From assembly GCA_944377465.1 (NCBI GenBank), contig CALWFA010000003.1, positions 1 to 32,867 of the forward strand: a stretch of DNA of 32,867 bases. The letters run 5' to 3'. The notes under the pieces were generated by a model. It did no database searches. It had not been told where the DNA came from and saw nothing but the letters and a program-made list of their open reading frames with translations. Within the stretch, counting starts at the first letter, position 1. Each line of letters starts with the position of its first letter. The translations under genes were made by a program, and so were the position numbers. The stretch is from an uncultured Clostridia bacterium (GTDB lineage: Bacteria; Bacillota; Clostridia; Christensenellales; UBA1242). Positions 8,143-16,483 of this stretch are shown piece after piece.

Positions 8143-10398
8143 ATGAAAAATACGACACGACAAAAATTAAAAAAGGTAATAATGATAATATCGATTCTGA
8201 TATGTCTCATCTTTTTGTCAGGGCTAATAACTGTCTCAGTGATTTACAATAAATATGACCTAGACATAAATAGATTGACTAGCACAAATAATGGTGTAAA
8301 AGTATATAGTGCAAACGGCAAAGATAGCACACTTTACAATACTAATCGGTCGATTATAGAGATCGAGGCTCTGCCAAAATATGTATTAGATGCTTTTATT
8401 GATACAGAGGACAAGAGATTTTATTCACACAACGGCTACGACCTTAAGCGTATAGTAAAGGCAGGACTAGTAAATATGGTGAATGGATCTAAGTCTCAAG
8501 GAGCATCCACCATTAGCCAACAGCTCATAAAAAACACATTATTAACAAATGAAAAGACCTATTCTAGAAAAATCAAAGAGCTGGTATTGTCTATAAAAAT
8601 GGAAAAACAATTTGAAAAAGATGAAATATTAGAGATGTATCTAAATACAATTTACTTTGGCTCAAACGCATACGGGATAGAAAATGCTAGTAAAATATAT
8701 TTTAATAAATCAGCAAAAGATTTGACTATCAATGAAGCCTGCTGTCTAGCGGGTATTATAAAATCTCCATTGCAATATTCTCCAAAAATAAATTATGAAA
8801 ATTCTCTAAAAAGGAAAAATTTTGTAGCAAAAGCGATGTTTGAGAATGGTAGTATTAGCGAAAAAGATTATAACCAAGTCACCGCTTCCCCTATCGTACT
8901 TTCTGAATATGCCGACTATGACCATTCTTATGAAGAAGAAGCCATATATGAAGCGTGCAGTTTACTAAATATCAGCGAACGAGAGCTTATTAATCGAAAA
9001 TATGAAATAATCACATTCAAAGATGATGACCTACAGGACGCCGTCATTAAAGCAAATACAGATGTCATCATTCCTTGCGAAGAAAAGTATAATAGCAATC
9101 TAGACAGTCTAAATATGGTCATCAGTAATGAAGGGAAGATGCTAGCATACTATGCAGGTAGCAATTTTAATCTACATAATCTAAGACGACAACCAGCATC
9201 TACTCTTAAGCCATTAGCGGTGTATTTGCCATGTATAATACACAATATATTGACACCAGCTACTCCTATATTGGACGAAGAAATCGATTATTCTGGCTTC
9301 TCACCAAAAAATGCAGATAACAAATACCATGGATTAGTGTCGACTCGATACGCCCTGTCTAATTCGTTAAATATCCCAGCAGTCAAAGCATTAGATTATC
9401 TCGGGCTAAATAGATCCTATGATTGTCTACTAGATATGGGTATTAATATAGAAAAATCCGATCTAAATCTTAGTCTAGCTCTAGGAAGTACTAAAAAGGG
9501 TATATATCTAAAAGACCTATTATCCGCCTACTCCATTTTGGCAAATCAAGGTGTAGACAGAGGCATATCGTTTATAGACAAGATCATAGATCCAGAAGGA
9601 AATATTATATATCAGCATACCGATTATCAAAACAGAATATTTGAGGAAGGTGATTGTTTCCTTATCAACGACATGCTAAAGGACACCGCCACTCAAGGTA
9701 GCGCCAAAAGGCTAAATTCTCTATCTATCCCAGTTGCCAGCAAGACTGGTACAGCGTATAATGGAGAAAATAATACGGATATTTATAATATATCTTATAC
9801 AAGTGAGCATACCCTGCTCTGCTGGATCAGTGATCTGAAAGACAACTATCTTCCAGACGGGATGCTTAGCTCTATCGAGACTACTGAAATAAATAAATCA
9901 ATTTTATCTTACCTTTATTCTGACCATTCCCCTGATGATTTCAAACAGCCAGACAATATACATAAATTGCCATATGATATCGTAGAATTAGAAGAAAATC
10001 AGCGTCTAATATCACCTAATGGCATAGCGGAAAGATATATCGCATATGACTATTTTAAAGATGATTACGCTCCAGAATCTATAGACATTGACCACGACTT
10101 TATATTTAGCGTCGCGGTAAATAAGGCAGGCGCTACTATCTCCTTTGACGCAAGGAAAAGTAAATCATATTCTATATATAAAAAGTGTGACGACCAAACT
10201 ATACTACTAGACACGATTTCTAATCAATCTGGAATAGTAGAAATTTTAGATGAAAATATTTTCAAATACTCTGAAGTATCTTATTATATAGAAGATGATA
10301 CCAGCAAATCAGACGAAATCAATATACGACCTAAAGATTATTTAATCAATATAATGAACAAAGAGATTTTGGATCAAAAAAAGAAGTGGTATGTATAG
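8143..10398 (+). CDS. Class A penicillin-binding protein (bifunctional transglycosylase/transpeptidase)
   Basis: 751 aa. Cytoplasmic N-terminus, one membrane anchor (about residues 11-34), GT51 glycosyltransferase, then a transpeptidase domain outside the membrane. GT51 motifs: EDKRFYSHNGYD with catalytic Glu89, GASTISQQLIKN, RKIKE and EMYLNTIYFG. Transpeptidase motifs: STLK with the nucleophile Ser near residue 354, SLN in LSNSLNIPAV, and KTG in ASKTGTAY near 531. A C-terminal tail of about 120 residues resembles a fibronectin-like extension. It polymerises and cross-links peptidoglycan; whether it is vegetative or spore-specific cannot be told. The ATG at 8143 is chosen over a TTG one codon earlier. 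No Shine-Dalgarno or clear promoter is visible. It diverges from miaB and converges on glmS. Confidence 0.93.
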   Translation: MKNTTRQKLKKVIMIISILICLIFLSGLITVSVIYNKYDLDINRLTSTNNGVKVYSANGKDSTLYNTNRSIIEIEALPKYVLDAFIDTEDKRFYSHNGYDLKRIVKAGLVNMVNGSKSQGASTISQQLIKNTLLTNEKTYSRKIKELVLSIKMEKQFEKDEILEMYLNTIYFGSNAYGIENASKIYFNKSAKDLTINEACCLAGIIKSPLQYSPKINYENSLKRKNFVAKAMFENGSISEKDYNQVTASPIVLSEYADYDHSYEEEAIYEACSLLNISERELINRKYEIITFKDDDLQDAVIKANTDVIIPCEEKYNSNLDSLNMVISNEGKMLAYYAGSNFNLHNLRRQPASTLKPLAVYLPCIIHNILTPATPILDEEIDYSGFSPKNADNKYHGLVSTRYALSNSLNIPAVKALDYLGLNRSYDCLLDMGINIEKSDLNLSLALGSTKKGIYLKDLLSAYSILANQGVDRGISFIDKIIDPEGNIIYQHTDYQNRIFEEGDCFLINDMLKDTATQGSAKRLNSLSIPVASKTGTAYNGENNTDIYNISYTSEHTLLCWISDLKDNYLPDGMLSSIETTEINKSILSYLYSDHSPDDFKQPDNIHKLPYDIVELEENQRLISPNGIAERYIAYDYFKDDYAPESIDIDHDFIFSVAVNKAGATISFDARKSKSYSIYKKCDDQTILLDTISNQSGIVEILDENIFKYSEVSYYIEDDTSKSDEINIRPKDYLINIMNKEILDQKKKWYV

Positions 10399-10408
10399 CC
10401 ACTTCTTT
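10380..10408. terminator. Bidirectional terminator between PBP gene and glmS
   Basis: Ten-bp perfect stem AAAGAAGTGG/CCACTTCTTT with a 9-nt loop that contains the PBP stop codon. The minus-strand read is followed by seven T residues, a strong terminator for murI-glmS; the plus-strand read has a shorter T-rich tail. Confidence 0.85.
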
Positions 10409-10418
10409 CTATTATACT

Positions 10419-12101
10419 CTACTCCACTGTGACACTTTTTGCTAGATTTTTTGGCATGTCTGGATTGTATCCTTTTGATATAGCGATCTCATAGCTGAGT
10501 ATTTGAAATGGAATTATTGAAAAGATAGGTTTATAATATTCATCAATACTTTTATCTATTCTATATAGCTTATCTATAAAAATCACACTTCCCCCACGCG
10601 ATTCTATTTCATTTTTGACGACTTCTAATTTGTCTATATCGTCAGAAGTATTTAACGCCAAAATATTACTATTTTCATCTATTAGCGACAAAGTTCCATG
10701 CTTTAGTTCGCCCGAATACATTGGTATGGTATAGATGTAGTCAATCTCTCTAATCTTTAGGCTAGCCTCCAGTAATGAGATATAGTCAATATCCCTACCT
10801 ATCAATATCATTTTGTCTGATGATTGTAATTTCTCTACTAGTGAAGTGACTTTGATATTAGTCATATAATCATTAAGTATTTTAGTAAATTGACAAATAT
10901 TAATATCATAGTTTTTATCTTTAAGCACATGACATATATAGGCAAAAACAAATAGCTGACAACAATAAGTCTTTGTACTAGCGACCGCTAGCTCCTTATT
11001 TGCCTTTGTAAGTATTAAGTAATCAGCCATGCGTGCAATAGTGCTGGTAGGTTCGTTCGTGATTAACAATAATTTGCCATGGCAGGCTCTAATCTTCTCC
11101 GCCACCTTAATGCAATCTGCTGTCTCTCCACTCTGACTCACTATTATATGCAGATGATGCCTTGAAATACTTTTATTAAGTTCGTAATTAGATGCCAGTT
11201 CACTATTTGCCTCGTATTTCAGCTTTTCTCTAAAGAGTCTCTCACCGACTAGACATGAATGATATGCCGTACCGCAACCGATAAATGTAAATTTATTGTA
11301 ATGTTTGAATATCTTTCTTATCTTTTGATTTTTCAGATAATAATATGTATTTTCGATTGATATCGGTGTCTCATATATCTCTTTTTGCATATAATGCTTA
11401 AACTTGCCTAGGGTGTATGCTTTAATACTATTTTCATGTTTGACAAAATTCATTTGATGATTTGTGATATTTGATATGCTATTTTTAGATATCTTTATGA
11501 TATCATTATCTTGCATTGTATATAGCTCTCCCTGCTTTAGACTGGATATATCACTAGAGATATAAATACCGTCTTCCGCTTGCAATAAATTCAATGGGCT
11601 AAACTTCTTGACTAAATATATATCTCCATTCTTATATCCGATGATCAGCGAATAGCTACCTTCTAGAATATTGAATAACTGCTTTACTCTATTATCTATT
11701 TTACCGGGTAGATAAGCAAGTAAATTCGCTATTACTTCTGTGTCGGTATCCGAGTAAAAAGCTATGTCTTGCTTTATAAGACTATCTTTAATACTATCTG
11801 CATTCTTGATTATGCCATTATGTACGATAGTAAAAGCTTTGTCAAAAGATACATGAGGGTGAGTATTATTGATATTTACTGCCCCGTTTGTCGCCCAACG
11901 CGTATGCCCAAAAGCAATCTTTGTCTCTTTATCTACTTTTTCTAGATTATCCAATGTGCCTATAGCTTTATTGATTTGAAAGCCATTGCCATAATAAGCA
12001 ATGCCACATGAATCGTAACCTCTATATTGTAATAACTTTAGTCCTTCTAGCACTTTTTCATAAGCATTTAGCTTACCTATATAACCATATATACCACACA
12101 T
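10419..12101 (-). CDS. glmS: Glutamine-fructose-6-phosphate aminotransferase (isomerising) GlmS
   Basis: 560 aa, somewhat shorter than the usual 590-610. It makes glucosamine-6-phosphate from fructose-6-phosphate and glutamine, the first step toward UDP-GlcNAc for peptidoglycan. The N-terminal glutaminase starts MCGIYGYIG with the nucleophile Cys2 and has GHTRWATNG and VHNGII. Two SIS sugar-isomerase domains follow (IGCGTAYHS, SQSGETADC, ASTKTY, SGELKHGTLSLI), and the protein ends LAKSVTVE as the family does. AAGGAG lies 5 nt before the ATG inside murI, and the ATG follows the murI stop by one base. The glmS ribozyme often found upstream in Firmicutes has no room here. Confidence 0.95.
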   Translation of the reverse strand: MCGIYGYIGKLNAYEKVLEGLKLLQYRGYDSCGIAYYGNGFQINKAIGTLDNLEKVDKETKIAFGHTRWATNGAVNINNTHPHVSFDKAFTIVHNGIIKNADSIKDSLIKQDIAFYSDTDTEVIANLLAYLPGKIDNRVKQLFNILEGSYSLIIGYKNGDIYLVKKFSPLNLLQAEDGIYISSDISSLKQGELYTMQDNDIIKISKNSISNITNHQMNFVKHENSIKAYTLGKFKHYMQKEIYETPISIENTYYYLKNQKIRKIFKHYNKFTFIGCGTAYHSCLVGERLFREKLKYEANSELASNYELNKSISRHHLHIIVSQSGETADCIKVAEKIRACHGKLLLITNEPTSTIARMADYLILTKANKELAVASTKTYCCQLFVFAYICHVLKDKNYDINICQFTKILNDYMTNIKVTSLVEKLQSSDKMILIGRDIDYISLLEASLKIREIDYIYTIPMYSGELKHGTLSLIDENSNILALNTSDDIDKLEVVKNEIESRGGSVIFIDKLYRIDKSIDEYYKPIFSIIPFQILSYEIAISKGYNPDMPKNLAKSVTVE

Positions 12102-12102
12102 A

Positions 12103-12774
12103 TCATCTCCTTGTTAATCTCATTAATTTTAGACTATACTTTAGGCTTTGTTTTGATAAAATATATTCTACATTACATTCATCTTGCTGTGGTGAGTATA
12201 TAATATTGTTAAGTATGTACTTGCTGTTATTTATAATCTGCGTATTAGGACAATATTTCTCAAAGATCTCCGCCACCAGCTCGTAATGTGTACAGCCAAG
12301 CACGAGGGATTCTAGACTATCCAGTTTATTTTTCTTTATGTGCTTTTTGATAATCTTTTCCAATTTCTCTCTATTGAATATATTGTTTTCAATATTTCGG
12401 GCTAAAGTAGAATCGGCTAAGATATCAACACCTTTTAATATCCTTTTCGTAAGTGGAGTCGCTAAATATCTATAAGCTTTACTAAATTTCATACATACTA
12501 CATTATCGATTTTCTCATCCTTTAATATACTAGAGGCTGTATTGCATGCTAAAATAATTACATCTGGATTATATTTGTCTTTTAAAAATTGGATAATATT
12601 CTTGACGCGCTGAGCTATAAATTGTTTAGTCTTATTACCATACGGCATATATAGATTGTCAGCGAAATAGATATAGTTACCTGAATGATATCTATCTATT
12701 AATTGATTCAAAACACTAAGCCCACCTATCCCACTATCGATTATGGCAATAGTAGGCTTCAATTTCTGTAACAT
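12103..12774 (-). CDS. murI: Glutamate racemase MurI
   Basis: 223 aa, clearly shorter than the usual 255-275. It supplies D-glutamate for the peptidoglycan stem peptide. The paired catalytic cysteines are present: Cys77 in ACNTASS and Cys161 in LGCTHYE, with Asp13-Ser14 in IIDSGIGGLS and the ADNLYMPYGNK segment. The shortening is in the middle and at the C-terminus, where the usual second-lobe motifs are weak. It may be a divergent active enzyme; the same fold also includes aspartate racemases, but the neighbouring glmS favours a wall role. No Shine-Dalgarno is visible before the ATG. First gene of a two-gene unit, stop-start spacing TGA-t-ATG with glmS. Confidence 0.87.
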   Translation of the reverse strand: MLQKLKPTIAIIDSGIGGLSVLNQLIDRYHSGNYIYFADNLYMPYGNKTKQFIAQRVKNIIQFLKDKYNPDVIILACNTASSILKDEKIDNVVCMKFSKAYRYLATPLTKRILKGVDILADSTLARNIENNIFNREKLEKIIKKHIKKNKLDSLESLVLGCTHYELVAEIFEKYCPNTQIINNSKYILNNIIYSPQQDECNVEYILSKQSLKYSLKLMRLTRR

Positions 12775-12815
12775 ATATAATAATTTATGAATTTAGAAAA
12801 ATATTGTGAAAGGAC

Positions 12816-12844
12816 TTGCATTTTATTTTATTATTTGATATACT
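12816..12844 (+). promoter_or_regulatory. rpsT promoter
   Basis: TTGCAT (12816-12821), 17-bp spacer and TATACT (12839-12844), with TGA before the hexamer forming an extended -10. Predicted start near 12851, giving a leader of about 16 nt that holds GGAGG at 12857-12861. Confidence 0.82.
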
Positions 12845-12866
12845 AACAAGCGAAATGGAGGTTTGC

Positions 12867-13124
12867 ATGGCTAATATTAAATCTGCTAAGAAACGAATTC
12901 TTGTTATCGATAGACAGACTATGGAAAACAAATCTTATAAATCAAAGATCGCTACATACATCAAGAAGTATAAAGCAGCTGTCGATAATAATGAAAGCGA
13001 GAATGCATCTAAACTATTAAGTGAGACTTTCTCATTGATTGATTCTGCAGTTTCAAAGGGTATTTTACAAAAAGCTACCGCGAATAGAAAAAAATCGCGT
13101 CTAAGTCAATACAGCGCAAAATAA
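12867..13124 (+). CDS. rpsT: 30S ribosomal protein S20
   Basis: 85 aa. The protein binds 16S rRNA early in 30S assembly. It starts with the family's MANIKSAKKR and ends with the typical KATANRKKSRLSQY tail; three long basic helices are expected. The open frame extends upstream to 12816, but the conserved N-terminus, the GGAGG five nt before this ATG, and the promoter lying inside the extension fix the start here. A single-gene unit with its own promoter and terminator, transcribed against its neighbours, which fits the usual isolated position of rpsT and its separate control. Confidence 0.97.
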   Translation: MANIKSAKKRILVIDRQTMENKSYKSKIATYIKKYKAAVDNNESENASKLLSETFSLIDSAVSKGILQKATANRKKSRLSQYSAK

Positions 13125-13144
13125 TATTATTTTCGGGTAAAAAT

Positions 13145-13170
13145 AAAGCACGGCATAGTCCGTGCTTTTT
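13145..13170. terminator. Bidirectional terminator between rpsT and the YgjP-like gene
   Basis: Nine-bp stem AAAGCACGG/CCGTGCTTT with loop CATAGT. The plus strand runs into five T residues; the minus strand runs into TTTATTTTT. It serves rpsT and the converging minus-strand gene, which stops at 13169. Confidence 0.9.
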
Positions 13171-13837
13171 ATATCATCATTATTATTTTTCTATTATCTT
13201 TTAGCCACTGCTCTGCTTCTTTGTAGTTAGGCAAGATAGATGCTACTTGCTTATAGAAGCCTTTACTGTGATTTTTTACCAATGTATGGCTCAATTCATG
13301 TACTATTATATAGTCTATGACAAATTCTGGGCACATAATCAATTTGTATGTAAAGTTCAGTCGATTATAATAGCTACATGAGCCCCACCTCGTATGTGCA
13401 CTGGTGATTCGTATTGATTTATATTTTAGATCGTATTTGCGAGCGTAATATTCTACTCGCCTGCTTATATAGTCGCGTGCCAATCGCGCTAGACTATTAA
13501 CAAGTCGCGTGCGAGTATTTAGTCTCGGTAAATATATTTTATCCTCTATGATCCTTACTCTATTGCTATCTATCAAAACAATTTTAAACGGACGACCGAA
13601 GACAAATATATTTTCACCTTCTTGCAGAGTCAATTTATTGTATTGAGATTGACTCCTTATTTCATCCTTTTTCTTGATTATCCAGTTTGATTTTTTGAGG
13701 ATAAAATCATATATCTTACTATTTGGACAATTCAGAGGTGCTCGCACGATCAACTCAGCATCGTTATTTATAATAAGGCTAATACTCTTTTTCCTTGTAT
13801 AAATGATTTTTTCTGGTATTATCTCTTGATATATCAT
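13169..13837 (-). CDS. YgjP/SprT-like zinc metallopeptidase (DUF45, M48-type)
   Basis: 222 aa. The C-terminal half holds the zinc motif VHELSH (His180, Glu181, His184) with a third probable ligand at His190 in VKNHSKGF, and the preceding RWGSCS signature of the DUF45/YgjP family. The N-terminal half is a beta-rich domain ending near GRPFKIVLID. Family members are soluble, and substrates are mostly unknown; peptidase activity is inferred from the motif. AAGGAAA precedes the ATG. The gene begins 9 nt after holA and is the last of a comEC-holA-ygjP run, closed by the terminator shared with rpsT. Confidence 0.88.
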   Translation of the reverse strand: MIYQEIIPEKIIYTRKKSISLIINNDAELIVRAPLNCPNSKIYDFILKKSNWIIKKKDEIRSQSQYNKLTLQEGENIFVFGRPFKIVLIDSNRVRIIEDKIYLPRLNTRTRLVNSLARLARDYISRRVEYYARKYDLKYKSIRITSAHTRWGSCSYYNRLNFTYKLIMCPEFVIDYIIVHELSHTLVKNHSKGFYKQVASILPNYKEAEQWLKDNRKIIMMI

Positions 13838-13846
13838 ATTATTTCC

Positions 13847-14767
13847 TTAAAAGATCAGCTCGTACAATGCATTAATGACGGATATCTTGCCCATCTTTAT
13901 CTTTTGGTCAAGGTCTACATATTTCTGATAAAGATTGATGTAATATCGTACGCCATTCTGTGCTATGCACTGACGCGACATTTTTATTGCATATGGTTTA
14001 ATATTTAGAACACTAGCTATTTCATCATCATTTTTGTCTATCGCGATATATTGCATTCGTCTAAAATACCTACCTAAATACGAAAATATATCTCCTGCAG
14101 ACTGAGATTTTATCATTTCATTTAGAATCTTTTGATATTCTTTATAATTTTTCTTGTCAATAGCTGTCGTGAGCATATAAATGACATAATCTTTTGAGTC
14201 TGAGACTAAATTCGTAGCGGTATTTATATCAATCGTATTTATACCTTCGCCGAGACAGTAAGCTGTCAATTTATTGAGCTCTGCATTGATCTTTGCCATA
14301 TCCGCACTCGTAGAATCAATGATATAATCCAATGCCTGCTCGTGTATTGAGAGTTTTGATTTTGCTAGATAATTTAAAACATATTTATTGATATCTATCC
14401 TATCCAGCTTCGTGCAATCTACCAATGTACCGCAATTTGTTTTACTTGGATTAATGAGCACTATGACTGTAGCACTATCAGAAAAGTCATACTTTTTGAT
14501 AAAATTTATTATATCGCTATTTGGATTATCCAAGACCACGAGTCGATAATCATTACTGATAGGTAGAGTCATGATGTTTGCTTCCAGCTCATCCTTCTTC
14601 ATCTTCTCGGCATCTAAACGAGTATAATTAAACTCTTCTAGATCGGATATTGTATATTTTTTAATATTTAATAGAGCTTGTCTAATGAGAAAAATATCAT
14701 CCCCTATCAATGAATATACATGATCAATATTGGTCTTGAGTGCTTTACTTAATTCTATAAACTTCAT
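13847..14767 (-). CDS. holA: DNA polymerase III delta subunit HolA
   Basis: 306 aa. The delta subunit of the clamp loader opens the beta clamp. The sequence shows the delta pattern: an N-terminal AAA-like region beginning HVYSLIGDDIFLIRQAL, a middle segment ending in LINPSKT, and a helical collar ending KMGKISVINALYELIF. As in other delta subunits, there is no P-loop. The gene lies 7 nt after comEC, a common Firmicutes pairing. No Shine-Dalgarno precedes the ATG; instead a consensus promoter overlapping the comEC stop ends 6 nt before it. It is probably expressed both by read-through and as a leaderless mRNA. Confidence 0.9.
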   Translation of the reverse strand: MKFIELSKALKTNIDHVYSLIGDDIFLIRQALLNIKKYTISDLEEFNYTRLDAEKMKKDELEANIMTLPISNDYRLVVLDNPNSDIINFIKKYDFSDSATVIVLINPSKTNCGTLVDCTKLDRIDINKYVLNYLAKSKLSIHEQALDYIIDSTSADMAKINAELNKLTAYCLGEGINTIDINTATNLVSDSKDYVIYMLTTAIDKKNYKEYQKILNEMIKSQSAGDIFSYLGRYFRRMQYIAIDKNDDEIASVLNIKPYAIKMSRQCIAQNGVRYYINLYQKYVDLDQKIKMGKISVINALYELIF

Positions 14768-14773
14768 GTGTAT

Positions 14774-14803
14774 ATTATACCATGCATACGACTAATAATG
14801 CAA
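14774..14803 (-). promoter_or_regulatory. Putative internal promoter of holA
   Basis: TTGCAT (14798-14803), 18-bp spacer and TATAAT (14774-14779), preceded by TGG (extended -10), inside the last codons of comEC. The hexamer ends 6 nt before the holA ATG, so transcription would begin at or next to the A of ATG. Confidence 0.6.
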
Positions 14804-16289
14804 CTAATGGAAGTGACATTATTACTTTTGTGGCTCTGTCAGCTACGCATGACCTACTGATGAGAAGGATAATCACCATATAAATTAAAGTAGTATAATA
14901 TTCGATAGATATGGTAGTAAAGTTTGATATAGGTAATCCGCCCATTACATTTGCTACCACATTTATGAAATCAAAGACATAATTTAGTGGATACAAAACA
15001 TAGGTAATGAAAGGCAATACGAGCGACACGAATGATAATACAAATACTATTATAAAAGCAAAAGTGAATATAGGGATAAGTATGATATTAGCTAATATTG
15101 ATATCAGATTTACATTTTCAAAGAAAAATGCCATGATAAAAATCAGTGATACATTAGTCGCAACGCTCATACCTATGCTCTCAGCTAACCATTTAGGCAT
15201 TTTCATTGACATAAGCGCAGATTTGATAGGTTTAAATAAAATCACTATTCCCACGACACAAGCAAAACTCATCAAAAATCCGGCATCAAATGCAGATAGA
15301 GGATTAACGAGCAGGCATATGATCCCTGCAAAACCAATCGAAGATAGTGCATCGTATTCTCTTCTCACTAATGGAGCGAACAGCAATACTATTGCCATGA
15401 TCGTTGCACGGAGAGCTGATATTGTGAAATTGCACATGTATAGGTAGAGAAACAAAATAATAGTCATTGCCACTAACCTATACCATTTCTTGATACGCAC
15501 TAGATCAAAGAATTTATTTAATATTGCTACGATTATCACTATGTGCATACCGGATACGGCTAAAAGATGCGAGACTCCTGCTAGTTGGAAGTTTAGATTC
15601 TGACTTTCGCTCAGCACATAAGTCTCACCAAACAGCGATGAATATGCTATATCTGCATTTTCGTTTGAGAGACCATTTGTGAGATTTTCTTTTATATTTT
15701 CCTTGATTTGCTCCGCAAAGGTAATATCGGTATCAATATATGTGATATCTTTCGCTAATACTGAAATAGTATATTTTATATTTTTAGAAAATAGATACGA
15801 ATTCGGCACTTCGCTATAAAACAAATCTGATTTATAAAAATTGTATGGAGTAAAAGATATCACACTGCCTATATCTATATCTTGAAACATATTTGTATAG
15901 TCATATATGTATATTGCGATTTTGAAATCGACTTCTTCACCGTCGAACTTACAGCTATCAGCATATACTCTCATTGATCCGTCTTCAATATCTGATACAT
16001 TATATATGCGAGCTATAATAGTGTTTGGCTTTTCATATTCCACTGATTCAAATGAATAGATCGCGACAAAATATAGACCCACTCCTATTACGAACGCCAC
16101 CAATGGAATAAGAAAATATTTCACTTTCTTTTTAAGTATAGCTATAACAATTACAAACAGCAATATGACTATTGATACTATGATAGTCGCTAACATATTG
16201 CCTACAATATAAAAAGAAAATACTGTTCCTAATAGTAGAAACAAGAAGATAAGACATAATGGACGGTAATTGAATATTCTTTTCTTCAT
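14775..16289 (-). CDS. comEC: ComEC/Rec2 family DNA-uptake channel, lacking the metallo-beta-lactamase domain
   Basis: 504 aa membrane protein. Two or three N-terminal membrane segments, an extracellular OB/DUF4131-like region (about residues 88-175), then the Competence domain with the signature LAVSGMH (243-249) and many membrane helices to the end. ComEC moves single-stranded DNA across the membrane during transformation. Full-length proteins (about 750 aa) end in a metallo-beta-lactamase domain; here the protein ends in membrane helices and the next gene begins at once, so the domain is absent. Whether it is encoded elsewhere is unknown. No Shine-Dalgarno is visible before MKKRIF. First gene of the comEC-holA-ygjP unit. 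Confidence 0.88.
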   Translation of the reverse strand: MKKRIFNYRPLCLIFLFLLLGTVFSFYIVGNMLATIIVSIVILLFVIVIAILKKKVKYFLIPLVAFVIGVGLYFVAIYSFESVEYEKPNTIIARIYNVSDIEDGSMRVYADSCKFDGEEVDFKIAIYIYDYTNMFQDIDIGSVISFTPYNFYKSDLFYSEVPNSYLFSKNIKYTISVLAKDITYIDTDITFAEQIKENIKENLTNGLSNENADIAYSSLFGETYVLSESQNLNFQLAGVSHLLAVSGMHIVIIVAILNKFFDLVRIKKWYRLVAMTIILFLYLYMCNFTISALRATIMAIVLLFAPLVRREYDALSSIGFAGIICLLVNPLSAFDAGFLMSFACVVGIVILFKPIKSALMSMKMPKWLAESIGMSVATNVSLIFIMAFFFENVNLISILANIILIPIFTFAFIIVFVLSFVSLVLPFITYVLYPLNYVFDFINVVANVMGGLPISNFTTISIEYYTTLIYMVIILLISRSCVADRATKVIMSLPLVALLVVCMV

Positions 16290-16321
16290 TTGTGGACAAG
16301 TCTTTTATTGAAATTTTTTTA

Positions 16322-16350
16322 ATTATATCATAAAATTTTAAAGAAATTAA
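16322..16350 (-). promoter_or_regulatory. comEC promoter
   Basis: TTAATT (16345-16350), 17-bp spacer, TATAAT (16322-16327) with TGA immediately before the hexamer. The -35 is weak, but the extended -10 nonamer TGATATAAT is the same as at efp, asp23 and rimP. Predicted leader is about 26 nt without a Shine-Dalgarno. Confidence 0.65.
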
Positions 16351-16360
16351 CTAAATATAC

Positions 16361-16389
16361 TTGAAAATTAAATAAAAATATGCTAATAT
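16361..16389 (+). promoter_or_regulatory. tRNA-Glu promoter
   Basis: TTGAAA (16361-16366), 17-bp spacer, TAATAT (16384-16389), with TGC before the hexamer. The tRNA begins 20 nt after the hexamer, leaving a short 5' leader for RNase P. Confidence 0.75.
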
Positions 16390-16408
16390 AGGCTTGTCTA
16401 ACGGACAT

Positions 16409-16483
16409 GGCCTTATAGTCTAGAGGTTAGGACGCGGCCCTCTCACGGCTGAGACTGGGGTTCGATTCCCCATAAGGCTACCA
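16409..16483 (+). tRNA. tRNA-Glu (anticodon CTC)
   Basis: 75 nt including an encoded CCA. Acceptor GGCCTTA/TAAGGCT (first pair G-U), a D arm with AGAGGTTA, anticodon stem CGGCC/GGCTG, loop CTCTCAC with anticodon CTC at 16442-16444, and T arm GGGG-TTCGATT-CCCC. It reads GAG codons; the genome should also carry a TTC isoacceptor for GAA. It is a single-gene unit with its own promoter and terminator. Confidence 0.97.

Larger units (their letters stand above)
16290..16408. other. Divergent promoter region between comEC and tRNA-Glu
   Basis: An AT-rich interval with no gene. It holds the minus-strand comEC promoter and the plus-strand tRNA promoter back to back, and nothing else that I can recognise. 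Together with 16484-16675 it makes up the largest stretch without protein-coding genes in the window. Confidence 0.75.

Noticed and set aside
12775-12815. Promoter for murI
   Set aside because: TTGTTA with TAAAAT at 18 bp on the minus strand, further upstream, is possible but weak and overlaps the rpsT promoter; evidence is too thin to annotate.
12816-12866. N-terminal extension of rpsT
   Set aside because: The extension contains the promoter; the MANIKSA start with GGAGG is the conserved one.
15007-15447. Open frame of about 146 codons opposite comEC
   Set aside because: Antisense shadow of a membrane protein gene; no ribosome binding site.
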